The translations under genes and the position numbers were made by a program. Below, one piece after another: positions 12,027 to 24,553 of a stretch of DNA of 64,000 bases. Source of the stretch: Arctopsyche grandis (lineage: Eukaryota > Arthropoda > Insecta > Trichoptera > Hydropsychidae); contig NC_135365.1 of assembly GCF_051622035.1 (NCBI RefSeq), positions 9,652,001 through 9,716,000 of the forward strand. Reading direction: 5' to 3'. The first letter of the stretch is position 1; each line of letters begins with the position of its first letter. The notes below the pieces were generated by a model. It searched no databases, had not been told where the DNA came from, and worked only from the letters and a program-made list of their open reading frames with translations.

Positions 12027-14054
12027 ATAAAAACGCAGAAAAGTGCCGAACGAAACTAAACGAGTCGTCGCCGAGTCGAAATCGTACACATTGTATTATT
12101 TTTGTGCAAGTTTTCGTCGTCGCGTGAAGAAATCGTGGAAAGCCCGTTTTTCGTGAACGAGATGATAACACTTATCGCGGAAACAAAACGGTTTCAAAAA
12201 TGCAACAGCACACCGACTCACGTGTACTAATATACACATACACAAATATGTGTACACAGAGATAACAAATTTCTTGTTTACGAAAACGTTCCATCGCTCC
12301 AAACCATGATAACACTAATAAAGCGAGCGAATCTTTCACAAAACACACCGACCGACGTGTCGACAAGAGTTTGTGTGTATGCATGCGCATATAGGGACAC
12401 AAAATGCCATTTAGATACGTATGCAAATTAATAGCAATAACTTTCAAAACAGAAAAATGTTGCGACGAAGGGCCACAAGTGTGTCGCAATCGAAAACCAT
12501 GCAGGTGAATATTTTTACATGTGCCATATTGATCCCACGCGTGTGGCCAATTTTTGAACACACACACACGAATATGCGATTTCTCCAATATCCAGTTTTG
12601 TTGTGATGAAATTTTTAATGTTTTTCATAAAATAGACACATAAATAAATGTGTATGCGTGTGCATAGAATAGGTACCTATCGTGGATCGAATATCCACGT
12701 TTCAGGTCGAAAATATAACCAATTTGGCGAAACTCACATACACAGTTTCGTAACCGAGTCGATTCGATCTATGGCTGGCTGATTATTTTTTAACAATCGT
12801 AGTATTTTCTAATTAGGTTTCTCGATAAAATACTTGCCGCGTGATAGTATAATAAAATAATAAAAAAAAACAACGATAGAAAACCGATTTATTTCAATAA
12901 TAAAATCAGAAATATCAGTTTCGATTGTTTCATATGCATTCCGTATCACTATTGAATTAAAGTTTGATCCAAAAATAGTATTTATATTTGCAAATTCATA
13001 CATATGAATAAGTTGAATCATTAAAATATGATGACTTACTAAATGCATGAATGAAGCTGTAGCTTTAACAGTTTTTAAAGAGTTTGAAAAGGTTGGATCA
13101 TCTACGACGACATAGAACGCTTGTTTACGAGAGAAGAGATGATTTATTCAGACATGTGTAAACATAATTACGAATTAATTTTATCACATTTGAACACCTT
13201 GAAATGTAAAGGACAACTGGCCATTTCGTGTAAATGAATTCGCTCATACTACTTTTATAAATTTTTGAAAATGTCCATACATTTGAATGTAGATACTTCG
13301 TGCATAATTACAGTACAATTTAAAATTGATATGCAAATCAAAATTAACAAAAACAAATACTACATGCGTCTAATATAATGAAGATTAAATTTTCAACCTC
13401 GCATCTGCCTATTGTTACTCCAAAGCATTATTAGAAAAGAAATTGGCTCAGTTTCAAAGACTATTTACCTACTATTTTATGATGAGTTCCCTCACAAAAT
13501 AAAACCTAAATTTGAACCACGGCAAATTAAATACCCCATTATGTAAATGTATTGTAATTCATTTCCTGACCGTCGAAATTCACATAAGAAAAATCACCCA
13601 CCGATCGAAAGCCTACAAAATATAATACAAATCGACTAATTAAAATCCACAATATTTCGATTACGAATAAATCAACATATAAATTAAAAGTTCAATACTG
13701 ACATAGTTTGCTTGTGAGCAAAATTTTAATTAAAAAGTATAATCAGCCGAAATGGATTCAAACCGAATTAGCTTAGAATTTCTTTCCGTATTAAAAGTAC
13801 GAAATTTTTACAAAAATTTACTTCTTTTATATGTAGTTGTCACCATTGTTTTGTTCATTCTCTTAGTTAACATTATTGGAAGAAGCATTATTTTCGTTTA
13901 GTACTGCTTTTCATACATTTTTGGCTTAACTTACGAACTGATGTATAAATCACCAGGACGACTAATTATTATTTTTTATGAAGAGTCATTCTTTCAATAT
14001 TCAACGTTATATTTAAATATTCTTTATTCATACGAGACTTTATACAGTCGTATA
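11546..14054. other. Intergenic DNA with a GA microsatellite and a GC-richer stretch
   Basis: A GAGAGA run lies at about 11,996-12,022. The flanking 11,880-12,600 is more CpG-containing than its surroundings. ORFs here overlap one another on both strands and match no family. From 12,790 to 14,054 the DNA is AT-rich and featureless. Confidence 0.4.
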
Positions 14055-14590
14055 ACCAGCAGCATAGATCAATGGTTAGGATGTAATTCTTTGAATTTTG
14101 TGGTCACGGGTTTCATCCCTGTCTGTGCTGCTGGCCAGAAATTGGATATGTAACTCGAAGGTCAATCGTTTCCTATTTATCTGATTTCGAGTTTGCTGAT
14201 TTTATCTGATATTTAGAGTTTGCCAATTTATCTGATTTCATCGAAACGCTTCCAACAAATTAACAACCCTGTCCTATTTAGAGTGTACAGCATCTCGAAT
14301 TCGCTGATTTATAAAATAAATGCTTCAAATTTGTTCATATATGTCTCGCAAATTTCGAGTTTTTCATTATGACGAAATTCGGTGATTTACATAGATATCT
14401 ATGTATATACAAAAAAAAAATTTCGAAAATGCAAATATTTCAAAATTTATCCATATACATATTATGTATGTCTCTATGATGCTTTGTAAAATTACTGTAT
14501 ATATTGTTTATTGATATTTGTAATTGCCAGGAAGGCGTATTTAGACGTTTACTTGTTAGGCTTCCTGGTATATACATACATACATACATG
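14055..14590 (+). repeat. tRNA-derived SINE (family A), near full length
   Basis: Head ACCAGCAGCATAGATCAATGG with B-box-like GGTTTCATCCC. The body carries family words (CAATCGTTTCCTATTTATC, then AGTTTGCCAATTTATCTGAT, then a TCTCTATGATGCTTTG block). It ends with the family hairpin: GCCAGGAAGGC at about 14,526-14,536 paired with TTAGGCTTCCTGG at about 14,557-14,569, then a TACATACA microsatellite tail. At about 530 bp it is the longest copy here. Confidence 0.8.
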
Positions 14591-15930
14591 TCACAATAAG
14601 AGCGTAAATCTCGCTGATGGATACATTATCTAGTACGTACATATATGCATCGTCAAAATCATCTAGTAGCAGTGTACACTAGAGACAAAACCTTTAACTA
14701 CACAACTTTATCTTAACCTAAAAATCGTAGGTAATACGGATGTAGTTATAAAACCTATAGATACAGTAGATTGAATATTGTTAATTATTGCCTAATTTCG
14801 CATTAACCGACAATAAATTGTTTATTTGAATACAATCGGTTCCATTCATGAGCATAAAATTTATCAGTCAAACTTTGATGAGCTGTCTTTGATTACTGAA
14901 AAAATTACTGGTGCACAGCGGCAAGTGCATGCTAGCTAGAGTTGTAAGCTTTAGCTAAAAACTAAAGCTGGTATATGCATATATGTATTAGACAATGTAT
15001 GTATACATCTGCGATATTTGACGCTTTTGATGTAACATACATTTGTATATACCTATGTATGTATGTAAATAAAATAAAATTGCACAGCTATATTCCTAAA
15101 TAAATGGTCGTAATTCAATGCCAACGCAGTACATAATACAAAACACCGGAAAATCTTCGCGGAAAACCTTTCCAATTAGAAGAAAATCCCATCAGGCCGA
15201 TTCTAACTAAATCCACATACGTACATGCATACATGCATGCATTCATAGAGTCAATGGTTTTCCATCGCTGCAGCGAACGAACGCTGCGATGCAGTTTTCG
15301 TATTTCGGCCACGTGTCGGTGGACTTTTTTCGGCGTGCAAAGTTCACTGCTTCGTATATGGCCGTTTTTACTGCTACTTTCTGCCGCTACTAAAATGTGG
15401 ATATTTTCTCGCATTCTTTTTACCTCTCAGACGCATCTGCGATGGACCGGAGGTTTACCGCTGGCCAAACTGGTGTTCAGATCCAATGTACGTGCATACT
15501 TAAATAATTCAAATCGGCCACGTGCATCCGCGTTAACGCGAATTATTGGGCTCGTGTGACGTCACTGGGTACCTACTATGTCCCTCTCCCTCTCCCTCAC
15601 CTCCTCTCGGTCCCTCGCTCTCTGTCCTCCTCCCGCGCCCCGCCTCCTCCCACCACCCCCCTCTCCTATCGGCCCGCGCTTGCAACATCGAAAATAACAA
15701 AGTATTCGCGTGCGATAACACACGCACACATACGCGCGCAAAAACTGAGCGCAGTGTAAACAACTATGTTAGGGCCGTCACAAATGTGTGACAATATAAG
15801 AAAATTACTCGAAAAAACCCTAATTATATAAAGCAGATCTATACTATCAACAGTATTGACAGTTTAAAATTCAACCACGATAAATTTCATATGAAGAATT
15901 TCGTCAAATATCATGCAAATGTATGGGCCG
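14591..15930. other. Intergenic DNA with GC-rich, pyrimidine-rich island
   Basis: From about 15,240 to 15,780 the sequence becomes GC-rich, including a C/T-only stretch at about 15,578-15,665. ORFs over it are composition artefacts. It could be a promoter or first exon of a gene outside the window, but no splice-supported coding exon is visible. Elsewhere nothing. Confidence 0.4.
15557..15564. promoter_or_regulatory. CRE-type palindrome TGACGTCA
   Basis: A perfect TGACGTCA, the CREB/ATF consensus, at the start of the pyrimidine-rich part of the GC island. A single site may be chance, but its place in the island makes regulatory use plausible. Confidence 0.3.
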
Positions 15931-16896
15931 TTAACCCTTTGGCTGCTACGAGGTTTTTCAATGTCCAAGCGAAAAATGCTAACATTTGTAATTATTTTGA
16001 AAAAAATTAAATATAATATTTTTTTTTACATACTTACTTCGCCGAACGCTTGTAATTTTTATAATACTTTATATACATTTTTAGAAGCAGTTATGGACTC
16101 GTGCTCTCTCTTTCTGTCTTGCTTTTACATGCGTGCGTGCGAAAGAGATACCTACATATATACACTAAATAAGTTTTGACGATTATTTTCCGACGCTTTA
16201 TTTTTTTCAATAATCTATTTTTAGACATCGATGTATCCTAACAAAATGCGATATATTCGAAACAGGTAGCGGTCTTTCTCTCTTTCTTTCTTGGTTTTAA
16301 TTGTGTACGTGTGAGCGAGACACACAAGGATGTGAAGTTTCTAATAATCAAATATTTTTTCAACATGTATCATAAACATTTTGTATGCATTTCAGTTGCA
16401 TTCGATTGATTGCATGAATTCGTGACGTCTCGTGACCTATATAATTGAAAGCGGATTTCTATTGTTTTTTGCCATTTATTTTAACTCTGCAAAATGATAT
16501 CGGACAGTGAAAGTGATGAAAGCGAAATAATAGCTCCTCGCCGCGGAACTCGACCAATCAGCAGCTCTACTGATTCTGAAAATGAATTTATCGACAATAA
16601 TCAATTCCCAAGTAATAACTCCTTATATGACATTGACAACGAACCCGAAATTTACTTTGATGATGAACCCGAAATTGAAGAGCTTTTATTTAAAAAATTG
16701 ATAAATGTTTATAAAGCTTGATTGTAAAATAAATATAAATACGTATACAAAAAAAATGTTTCGTGCCACTGATGCGCTGGTGGCTCAAAGAAAGTATTGA
16801 AATACGACAATTAATGACGAAAACAACGAGCGTCGTAGCAATCTTCGCCGATTTCAAAACAACGATTTATCGTTGTTGTAGCAGTCAAAGGGTTAA
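15931..16896 (+). mobile_element. Second piggyBac element, internally deleted, TTAA duplication
   Basis: TTAA at 15,931-15,934 and 16,893-16,896. Terminal inverted repeats CCCTTTGGCTGCTAC and, from the right end, CCCTTTGACTGCTAC differ at one position. The family differs from the 9.3-kb element because the termini are unrelated beyond CCC. The 958-bp element keeps 5' sequence, an acidic N-terminal ORF, and the right end. Confidence 0.92.
16494..16721 (+). pseudogene. piggyBac transposase N-terminal remnant
   Basis: A 75-residue ORF beginning MISDSESDESE, rich in Asp, Glu and Ser, as in the acidic N-termini of piggyBac transposases. It lacks the DDD catalytic core and the cysteine tail. The last residues (about LLFKKLINVYKA) probably come from the deletion junction. 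AATAAA follows closely after the stop. It lies inside the TTAA-flanked element. Confidence 0.7.
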
Positions 16897-17394
16897 ATTA
16901 AATCTCCTATTCTAAAAATTGTGCTCATCTTTACATATGTATATGTTCACTTTTAAGCCTTCAAATTCAAGCATGTAAAAACATTTTTGAGTAAAACTAC
17001 CTCACACAAAATCTATTACTTTGACACTATGTAAGAAATAAATCAAATTTGTGAGGAATTCTTAAGGAGGAAAATATAGAGGGGAAGGGGGGAGGCGACG
17101 ACACATAAATTAAATAATTAAATAACTAAACAAAACTAATTGCATATAACGTACGTAAAGAAGTTTTATTTAAAAAAAATTTGTTGCAGAGAACCAGCTG
17201 AAATATAAGAAAAACGACCAACCTCACAAGATGAGTTGAGATAACATATCCCTGAGAAATATCTATTGATAACACAAGAGAGCAACTGGCAATGAACCGC
17301 AACCCTGCAACACAAAATAAAAACGATAAAATACAGGAATTGTTAAAAAAGTAAAATTTTATAATATGTGTGCCAATTTAAATTTATTTATGTA
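16897..17394. other. AT-rich intergenic DNA
   Basis: A purine-rich patch (GGAAGGGGGGAGGCGACG) at about 17,083-17,100; otherwise nothing. Confidence 0.4.
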
Positions 17395-17781
17395 TTTATT
17401 ACATTTTAAACCAGGAAGGCCTTACAAGTAAACCCCAATGCGCCTTCCTGGCCAATTACAAACAATGCAGCATTTTAATTACACAAGTCGCCGAAATACG
17501 AGACACTGAAAAACTCACAAATTAACGAGACAAATTTTATTGTACATTAATCACACTCAAATAGGTAGGAAGGTTTTTAGCCAATTTTAATCGGGAACCG
17601 TTTCAACAATGAAATAAGAGAAATCGACAAACTCTGATAGGAAACGAACGACCTGGAGTCACAAATACATATACATATGTATATTCAGAAAAAATATTTT
17701 CAATCGAGGTCAGCTCATGGGATCGAACCCGGCGCCTCTCGGTGTTAAGCAGAAGCTTAACGACCGAGCTATGCTCCTGAC
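17395..17781 (-). repeat. tRNA-derived SINE (family A), near full length
   Basis: On the minus strand the head (near 17,781) reads as an A box in AGCATAGCTCGGTCG and a B box in GGTTCGATCCC. The body follows (AGTTTGTCGATTTCTC, then CAACAATG in inverse). At the 3' end sit the paired hairpin arms: CCAGGAAGGCC at about 17,411 and GCCTTCCTGGCC at about 17,442. Arm spacing matches the other copies. Confidence 0.85.
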
Positions 17782-18465
17782 TAGATAAAATAAACAAAAT
17801 AAATTCGCATTGTATAATCGCATTATTGTATTGTGTCTGCATTAGTACACTCGTAGCTACATACGTACATGTTTGATTGAAATAAAATACAAAAAAGAAA
17901 TTCCTCGCGCAATCAGAGGAGACAGAAGAGCGACCGAGTGGTACGAGACTGGATTTGCGGCAGCCCTGTCGGCGAGCGGCTGTCGGTGGCGGCCGCACGT
18001 GCAAAGTTTTGCTTGACCCAAATATCCGCGCGGCCATTGCATATTTATTGCACGTGTAGGCGCGCTGGCGTCGCGGAGCCCGAAGGTCACAAGCGCCGCG
18101 ACACTAACGCCACCGACGAGCCGTTTTTCGCCACACCGCACTCTCTTGCGACACTGCGGCCGTTGACTCCACTCTCTCACACACACACACACACGATAAA
18201 ACCCCCCACCGCCCACCACCCACCACCCACCGCCCAACCGCCCACCTCCTCTCTCCTCACTCGCTCGCATCGTCACCTCTCCGTCTAGCGCGCACTGCAC
18301 CAATTAGCGAGGCGCACTTATTTGCACTTGCGTAGAGGAGAACGCAATTTGCGCGCATGTAGGTACATACATACATACATACCTACACATGTAGACCCTC
18401 CGCCAGGGCTATCGGCGAAAATAATAGTTCGACGCGAAACTGCGTCTATTTCTTTGACTGTACAA
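17782..18465. other. GC-rich island (possible promoter region)
   Basis: 17,890-18,360 is strongly GC- and CpG-rich compared with its surroundings, with GCGGCCGCACGTG near 17,990 and a short CA run at about 18,179-18,194. No initiator ATG with a plausible coding sequence was found. Candidate regulatory DNA only. Confidence 0.4.
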
Positions 18466-18745
18466 TAGCACACTTGTGAAGAGTCTCGGTGATGTCTATA
18501 ACAAAATGTCTATACCCTTCAGGTATAACACACAGATTACCTTTATAGGTTTTTGAGCTCTTTTTCCTATTATGCTTTAGATTAACATTAGAATAATATA
18601 ATACTGTGATTAATAACCAAATTAAATTAAATTGTAAAATAGAAAATGATCAGTAGATCAGTAGCTATTAAAATAGATATAAGATGTATTGTGAACATAA
18701 TTTAGTAATAATAAAAAGCATTTAAAAATCACAAATCACCATTAT
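18466..18745 (+). repeat. Family B repeat, plus orientation
   Basis: Runs from ACTTGTGAAGAGTCTCGG through TAGGTTTTTGAGCTC and AGATATAAGATGTATTG to AATAAAAAGCATTT. It contains AATAAA and looks like a retroelement 3' region. Compared with the 41.4-kb copy it has an internal deletion between ATTACC and TAGGTTTTTG. Forms an inverted pair with the next entry. Confidence 0.7.
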
Positions 18746-18867
18746 TCCATAACAGATGGCCGCATATCGAAACTTGGCTAAACATACACACCTATATACA
18801 TATTTGAAAGTATATATTCAATCAGACGGTGGTGACAAATTGAGGATAACTAGCTAATTTATTTGAT

Positions 18868-19140
18868 TTTTTGATTTTAAAATGCTTTTTATTATTACGA
18901 AATTATGTTTACAATACATCTTATATCTATTTTAATAGATACTGGTCTACTGATCATTTTCTATTTCACAATTTAATTTAATTTGGTGAGTAATCATAGT
19001 ATTATATTATTCTAATGTTAATGTACAGCATAATAGGAAAAATAGCTCAAAAACCTATTTACAATTCTTATAAATGCTCATAATACAGCTAATACATAAT
19101 ATTAATTAAGGACTCTCTAAAGTCGATGACCTAAAGCAGC
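18868..19140 (-). repeat. Family B repeat, minus orientation (inverted partner)
   Basis: The reverse complement of 18,520-18,745 matches this copy at roughly nine in ten positions over about 200 bp by eye. It extends further to the TCGATGACC block also present at 41,690. Separated from its partner by about 120 bp, so a transcript across both could form a long hairpin. Confidence 0.7.
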
Positions 19141-21689
19141 TAATTTATAAATAGCCTCTTCAACAGTTAAATCAAACACTTGATAGAAAATCTGATCGAT
19201 CGACTTTTAATTTAAAATATCCAAATCTGAATGAATGCAAATCTGAAGGAGCACCGCAGAAATACGTCAAATCATATAACGTATAATTATTTTCAATCCT
19301 TCTTACCAGGGCTCGAACCCAAGACTTATCAGTGACTAGCAACATACATATGCTCAGCTTTACTGCTAATTTTGACGTACAACTTCATACTTCCATTAGT
19401 GCGTACGAAATATGTATGTAGATCCCATATCTATTATAGATATCTCAAATATAAATAATACTTATGCACATCGTTGCATGAAGCAGTGTAGAGGCTTTGT
19501 AACAATATTAAGTAGTTGGCCTGGTGTACCATTCAATCTTTGTAATACAGCAATTTTAGAATTTTTATTTCCGCAATAAGTCTATATTTTTAGCACGTAA
19601 GATATATAAGTCTATATTTTTAGTATATAAGAATATATTTTTAGTACGTATAATATATTCATCAATACATTATAAGTAAATACTAAAAATATATTCAAAA
19701 AAATGAATACGTATCATATTTCGCTACACGTAAGTACAAAAATAATCGTTTATAAAATTACCAACGTAACGTTTTGTAAATTCCAAAAATCGACAGTTTA
19801 TCGTACGAGAAGACCAAACATTGAAATCATTTCAAACAACATCGTGTAATATGTAAGTAGGTACGGAAAAGCTGCATTTAAAGTGCTTCTGAATAATGCA
19901 TAATTTTCGGGTTGCACTTCATATTTACATCTAATGTACATAAATACCGTTCACAGACACCGATACATGTATGCAAATACATACATACATACATGCATAT
20001 TTCAGCAGAACCGTACAAATTTTGAAAATTAAATATCATCTAGCATCGTGCCCACAATTTGATTTTGCCGACAATAACAAGTTACTTAACCGAAATCGGG
20101 GTCAATTGCTATCATACGCCACACATATTGGCTGATTTTTACACCAATCGGATTATCTGATCGACACGACGTACATTTTTTATTATTTATTTATAGATAT
20201 TTTCGTACCCGAACAACGGAAAAGTGATGCAAAACAGACAACATTGACATTTACCAAAAAAAAATATAAAAAAAAAAATATGTAATGTAGGCAGGTACGT
20301 CTATTAAAAATTAAACATTCATATTTTAATTTCGCAATGTTCAATAACGGCAACGTATTTAGGCAGGTACGAATATTAATTATTCATGAAGGTAAATCAA
20401 TACCTTCCACTATACATATTTTGTATCAAATAGGTACGAAAATTTGCCTTAAAAACGTACTACGACTGTGTATTTCGCAACTTTAATGTATTCCGCGTCT
20501 GCTTATGCATGGCATTTAAATTTAAAATAAACCCGACGCATTTTATTCGACAAGATTTTCACATTTATTAGGAACGGAACGTTATTAATCACGTCATACA
20601 TCGAGATAAGCCCTTTCGTATAATATTGCAGTTACATAGATGCAAACCTCACAAAGCGTGTCTAAAAGTTGTTAACAAAACAATTATTTAATTCGTTTCG
20701 TAGGAATCGACGGAACACACGTACATAATATTATTACACCATAAATTGGCGTAAATTTTCTAGTTCAAGGATGACCCACGAATTACATATTCACCATACA
20801 CTGTCCAAACGGCTCGGGAATAATGAATTTTATGGTGTAATGTGGGCCAGAAGCGGCATCGTGACGTGGCAATTATAAAAGAGCGGTCATTTTGCAGACG
20901 AGGCCGCAGTCGAAAACCTTCGAGAACCTTCGTCGGTCGATTTCGAAATGCATTCAAAATTGGCGGGCAGATAATTCAGCTAAATAATTGGTCACGGTTT
21001 CGCCTTGTAGGGCCAACAAGGTGTCTACTAAATATTCCGCATTAAAATACATACATACATAAGTACCATATCACATTCAAACCAGTCAGAGGTGGTATAA
21101 CGGACCGAACTCAATTTTTAAATACCAATTCGCTAATGTCTCTTAGAGTTAGTTGCAAAAGATTATACAAAGATCGGGTCAACCAGGATAATGAGAGAAT
21201 AAGTTTCGAACATCTAAATACGTAAATTCTATTAATTTCACATCTGTATGTAAGTACTGACACGTGTTCACACGATATTTAGCAACTAGAAATAACCATT
21301 ATCCAATTTTCATTACTACATTAACTAGTTTTTGTTAAACTTGATGTCGAAATCAACTTTTCGGGATTATAATCCAGGTAAATCTACATAGAATATCTAT
21401 GCCGTATTGCAGAATCAAAAATCAGACAATTCACTCCCATACATTTATTGTAAAGATGTACATAGGTATACGATACACATCTAATGCAATAACAATTACT
21501 AATTTGGCAAAGCTGACATAATATAAAACTTGTAAATAATATACGAATCTCATCCCAAATTATAAATAAATAAATTGTTAGTTAAGTGAAAATCATATAG
21601 ATATCTACATAAGAAAGCGTGAAAGCTTGTAATATAAAGTTTATGTGAGAAAAAGTACCTAACTTTTGTGATAAGAGCACACTCAAAAG
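19141..21689. other. AT-rich intergenic DNA
   Basis: Contains a SINE-head-like scrap (19,305-19,375) and direct repeats of TAAGTCTATATTTTTAG around 19,578-19,640. An imperfect inverted pair, ACACCATAAATT / AATTTTATGGTGT, lies at about 20,737 and 20,826. No gene recognised. Confidence 0.4.
19305..19375 (-). repeat. SINE-head-like fragment
   Basis: Minus strand carries the B-box-like GGTTCGAGCCC and an upstream region of suitable spacing. The SINE body is absent, and it does not fold as a tRNA. Confidence 0.3.
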
Positions 21690-22150
21690 TGCGGCACGGC
21701 ACGCCTAGATAGACTCCAAGCTGTGATTCATGTCATTGTTGATTCGTACGATCTTATTATTTCAACAAGTTTCTCCTACATTTCTTTTAATATTGAAATT
21801 GAAAATAAATATCTACAGTTCAATAAAAAATTTGACATGTTGGGTTTTCTTTTCAAAATCACATTTTTATAAATTTCAATATGACTTTTTAGGTCAGTAA
21901 TGGCAGACTCCAGACTCCAGATCCTCATGTAATCTTATTATTTCAACAAATTTCTCTTACATTTCTTGAAATATGGGCATCACCGCAATCGATCACTATC
22001 AGACCTATGGTAATACAATGATAAAATATCACCGAAAACACTCCAGGGAGTGAGTTTTGCCAAGGATTGCGATGGCATCTATAAGACGTGCTAGCAGCGT
22101 TTTTATTTTTGCTTGAGCAAAACTATCTTAAAAAAAAAACACGTGCCACG
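21690..22150 (-). mobile_element. Family F repeat, minus orientation
   Basis: Reverse-complement match to the 49.7-kb copy. Shared blocks are GTGCGGCACGG, CTTATTATTTCAACAA, a TTGGGTTTTCTTTTCAAAA block, AATATCACCGAAAACACTCC and CAAAACTATCTTAAAAAAAA. One sub-block (CTTATTATTTCAACAA through CATTTCTT) appears twice, at about 21,750 and 21,935, which suggests an internal rearrangement. Non-coding. Confidence 0.55.
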
Positions 22151-23796
22151 TTAGTACTTCTTTTACCTTTTACCAAAATTTTCAAAGGTGTAAGATGGGC
22201 GGCAAGAATGCGCTTCTGAATAGCCAGCTGTCATCACGTCGATCTGACAAATGATTCCGATGTAGTTTTTAATGATTAAATTCCCCCATTTACTTATTTT
22301 ATTGACAGCAAACTCCCATAGGTATGTCGGTAAAATATCAAAGCGATCGGAAGAGTAAAAGTGGTTCAAAATCTACTGACAAGGTGTCGAACCCCATTTA
22401 ACAGATAAGTACACATTTCATACGAATGATTGTTCGTATGACCTTACGTGAGCAAAAACCTACGTATAAATACTTTTCATATTTCAAATTCCCGAATACA
22501 AACACTACAAATTTGAATAATAATTACAAATGCATTAATAATCACGACTAAACATTCGCCGTCCCCGATCCAAACTAGAAATTAATTATTAATTCACTCA
22601 CGAAAACAAAGAGTATTTAATAAACACATACCTACGATGTTTATCGATAAGTAGCCATTACAATACACGCACTAAAATTTTCATCTAAATCGTACGCGAA
22701 TGATGTTATCTTTCACGTGCACACTGTACCTACATATGTATCTATGTATGTACATATGTACCTACCTACTAACTACCTAAAACAGATACGCATACAAATG
22801 CCCTCATATTCGAACATGTTCAAAACTTTTAATAATGCATATTTTAATATGCATATGCGCCACGAGCTTGCACGAATTTATTGTTGATCTTAATCATAAA
22901 TCATTCAATAAAGCGTTCGCACGCGCCGCTCGCGCGCTCAAGTTCAATTTGAAATTTCTTAATTAATTCGCATCTTAACAGCGTAATAACTTTTTGAACA
23001 TTGTTTGCGTCGAATTAAAAATAACAATTTTAATAAAAACAAAACGCACGAGCGAAACGCAACTAAGTACCATACGCACTTTTCGCTTACGGGTTCTTAA
23101 TAAGCACTTGCCCACTTACATATGTATGTACTTGCCAAGCGAATGTATTGAGAATTTTGCGGCGAATGTGCACTTTTGAGCAGGTATCCATGTATCGGAA
23201 TTTTAGAAATCGGTTCCGATTTTTCCGGATAGGTACTCGTACACTTCGCCGGTCAGATCGATTGCGATTATTCGTTCGTAATATCGAATTATACGCGAAC
23301 GTTAGAAAGCGGTCATAATAACCGGGTGTAAAATTTATTACCGAGCGAGCGTTCGGTGGTGTTGTCGGGTACCGGTGCAAAATTTGCAGTTTCGAGCCGA
23401 TTATTTCCGTAATGTACGCTCTTATGTGTCTATAATTTGATAAAAGAGCAATAAAAAGATTAATAATAGAAGACACGCGGTAGAAACGAGACTATTCGGG
23501 CCCAAACTGGAGTAAATATCAAAAAATTCGGACACTTCACGCTGGGAAATCATCACCATATCTGGCAATGAGACGGATACAATGAATGGTGTACATATCT
23601 ATAAATATGTACCTATATACGTTTTAGATCATTTTAGCAATAAAAGTTGTAAATTACCTATGAATATACATATGTAGGTACCTAAATAATAATTAAAATG
23701 ATGCATAATATTTATTGCATTCTGACATGTACGAAATTATGTTTAAAGCATCATTGACTCTTTGCTTGGTATGTAAATCATTAGTCTATTTACTAC
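22151..23796. other. Intergenic DNA with a CpG-containing island
   Basis: 22,900-23,480 is richer in CpG, opening with GCACGCGCCGCTCGCGCGCT at about 22,918. ORFs across it have no family signature. No gene supported. Confidence 0.4.
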
Positions 23797-24260
23797 AGCC
23801 ATTCACCATCCACGGCTGGATGAAGGCCTCTGCAACTCACTTCCACTCGTATCTGTTTTGCGTAACTCCCATCCATCCCACCCACACATTTTCTTAATCT
23901 CGTCTACCCATCTTCCCTGCAATTTTCCTTTTACCCTTTTGCATTCTCTCGAGTACCTTTCTAGCACTTATTTTGTCCACCATTCTTCTAGCCTCGTGGC
24001 CCGCCCATTACCATTTCAATATCTTCACTCTATCCACTATTCTATCCACTACCAAGCCATACTTATCACCCACGTATTCCGCTTCCTACACTTCCTTCTT
24101 ATGCCAAGCATACAGCGTTCCATTCTTATTTGATTGCAATGGACTTTGTGCAGCATCTTGGCGTTCAGTGTCCAAGTTTCACATCCATACGTCATCACTG
24201 GCAATACACAATTATCGATGGTCTTTTTCTTCCTAATCCTAATTTCATACGTCTGCTTTT
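23797..24260 (-). mobile_element. Non-LTR retrotransposon 3' fragment (family K)
   Basis: Minus-strand translation gives MTYGCETWT near the 24.2-kb end, followed by a region encoding variants of MERCMLGI. The expected downstream blocks follow, with stops and frameshifts, down to the CATTCACCATCCACGGCTGG end at 23,800. The TYGCETW motif is usual at the end of LINE reverse-transcriptase ORFs. Inactive. Confidence 0.7.
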
Positions 24261-24553
24261 TTCTCCTTCTTTTAATAGCATAAATATATCTCCAAATGAT
24301 TAAAAACCGACCGCAGATTACGAGTTACACTCTCTGGGTATCCCCACCTTGAAATCAATTGTTCAATAGATATCTACATTTAGTCTATTTAAAAAAAATG
24401 CCGCGCAACTTAGTTATATGTTGTTAGATAGTTGGAGTTAATTTTGATATTTGAATAATTGATATGTATTTAAAAAATTGATCTGGCGCATGATTTTTCT
24501 TTCATAATTATTTAACACGTTGAAATTGAGGAATAGATATATTATAATATAGG

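Noticed and set aside
15533..15791. Overlapping ORFs on both strands
   Set aside because: Produced by the stop-poor C/T-rich tract; compositional, no domain.
17603..18303. ORFs of 116-148 codons
   Set aside because: Lie across a SINE and a GC-rich island with low-complexity translation; no conserved motif.
23858..24236. Plus-strand ORFs
   Set aside because: Antisense of the LINE family K fragment, whose meaningful frame is on the minus strand.
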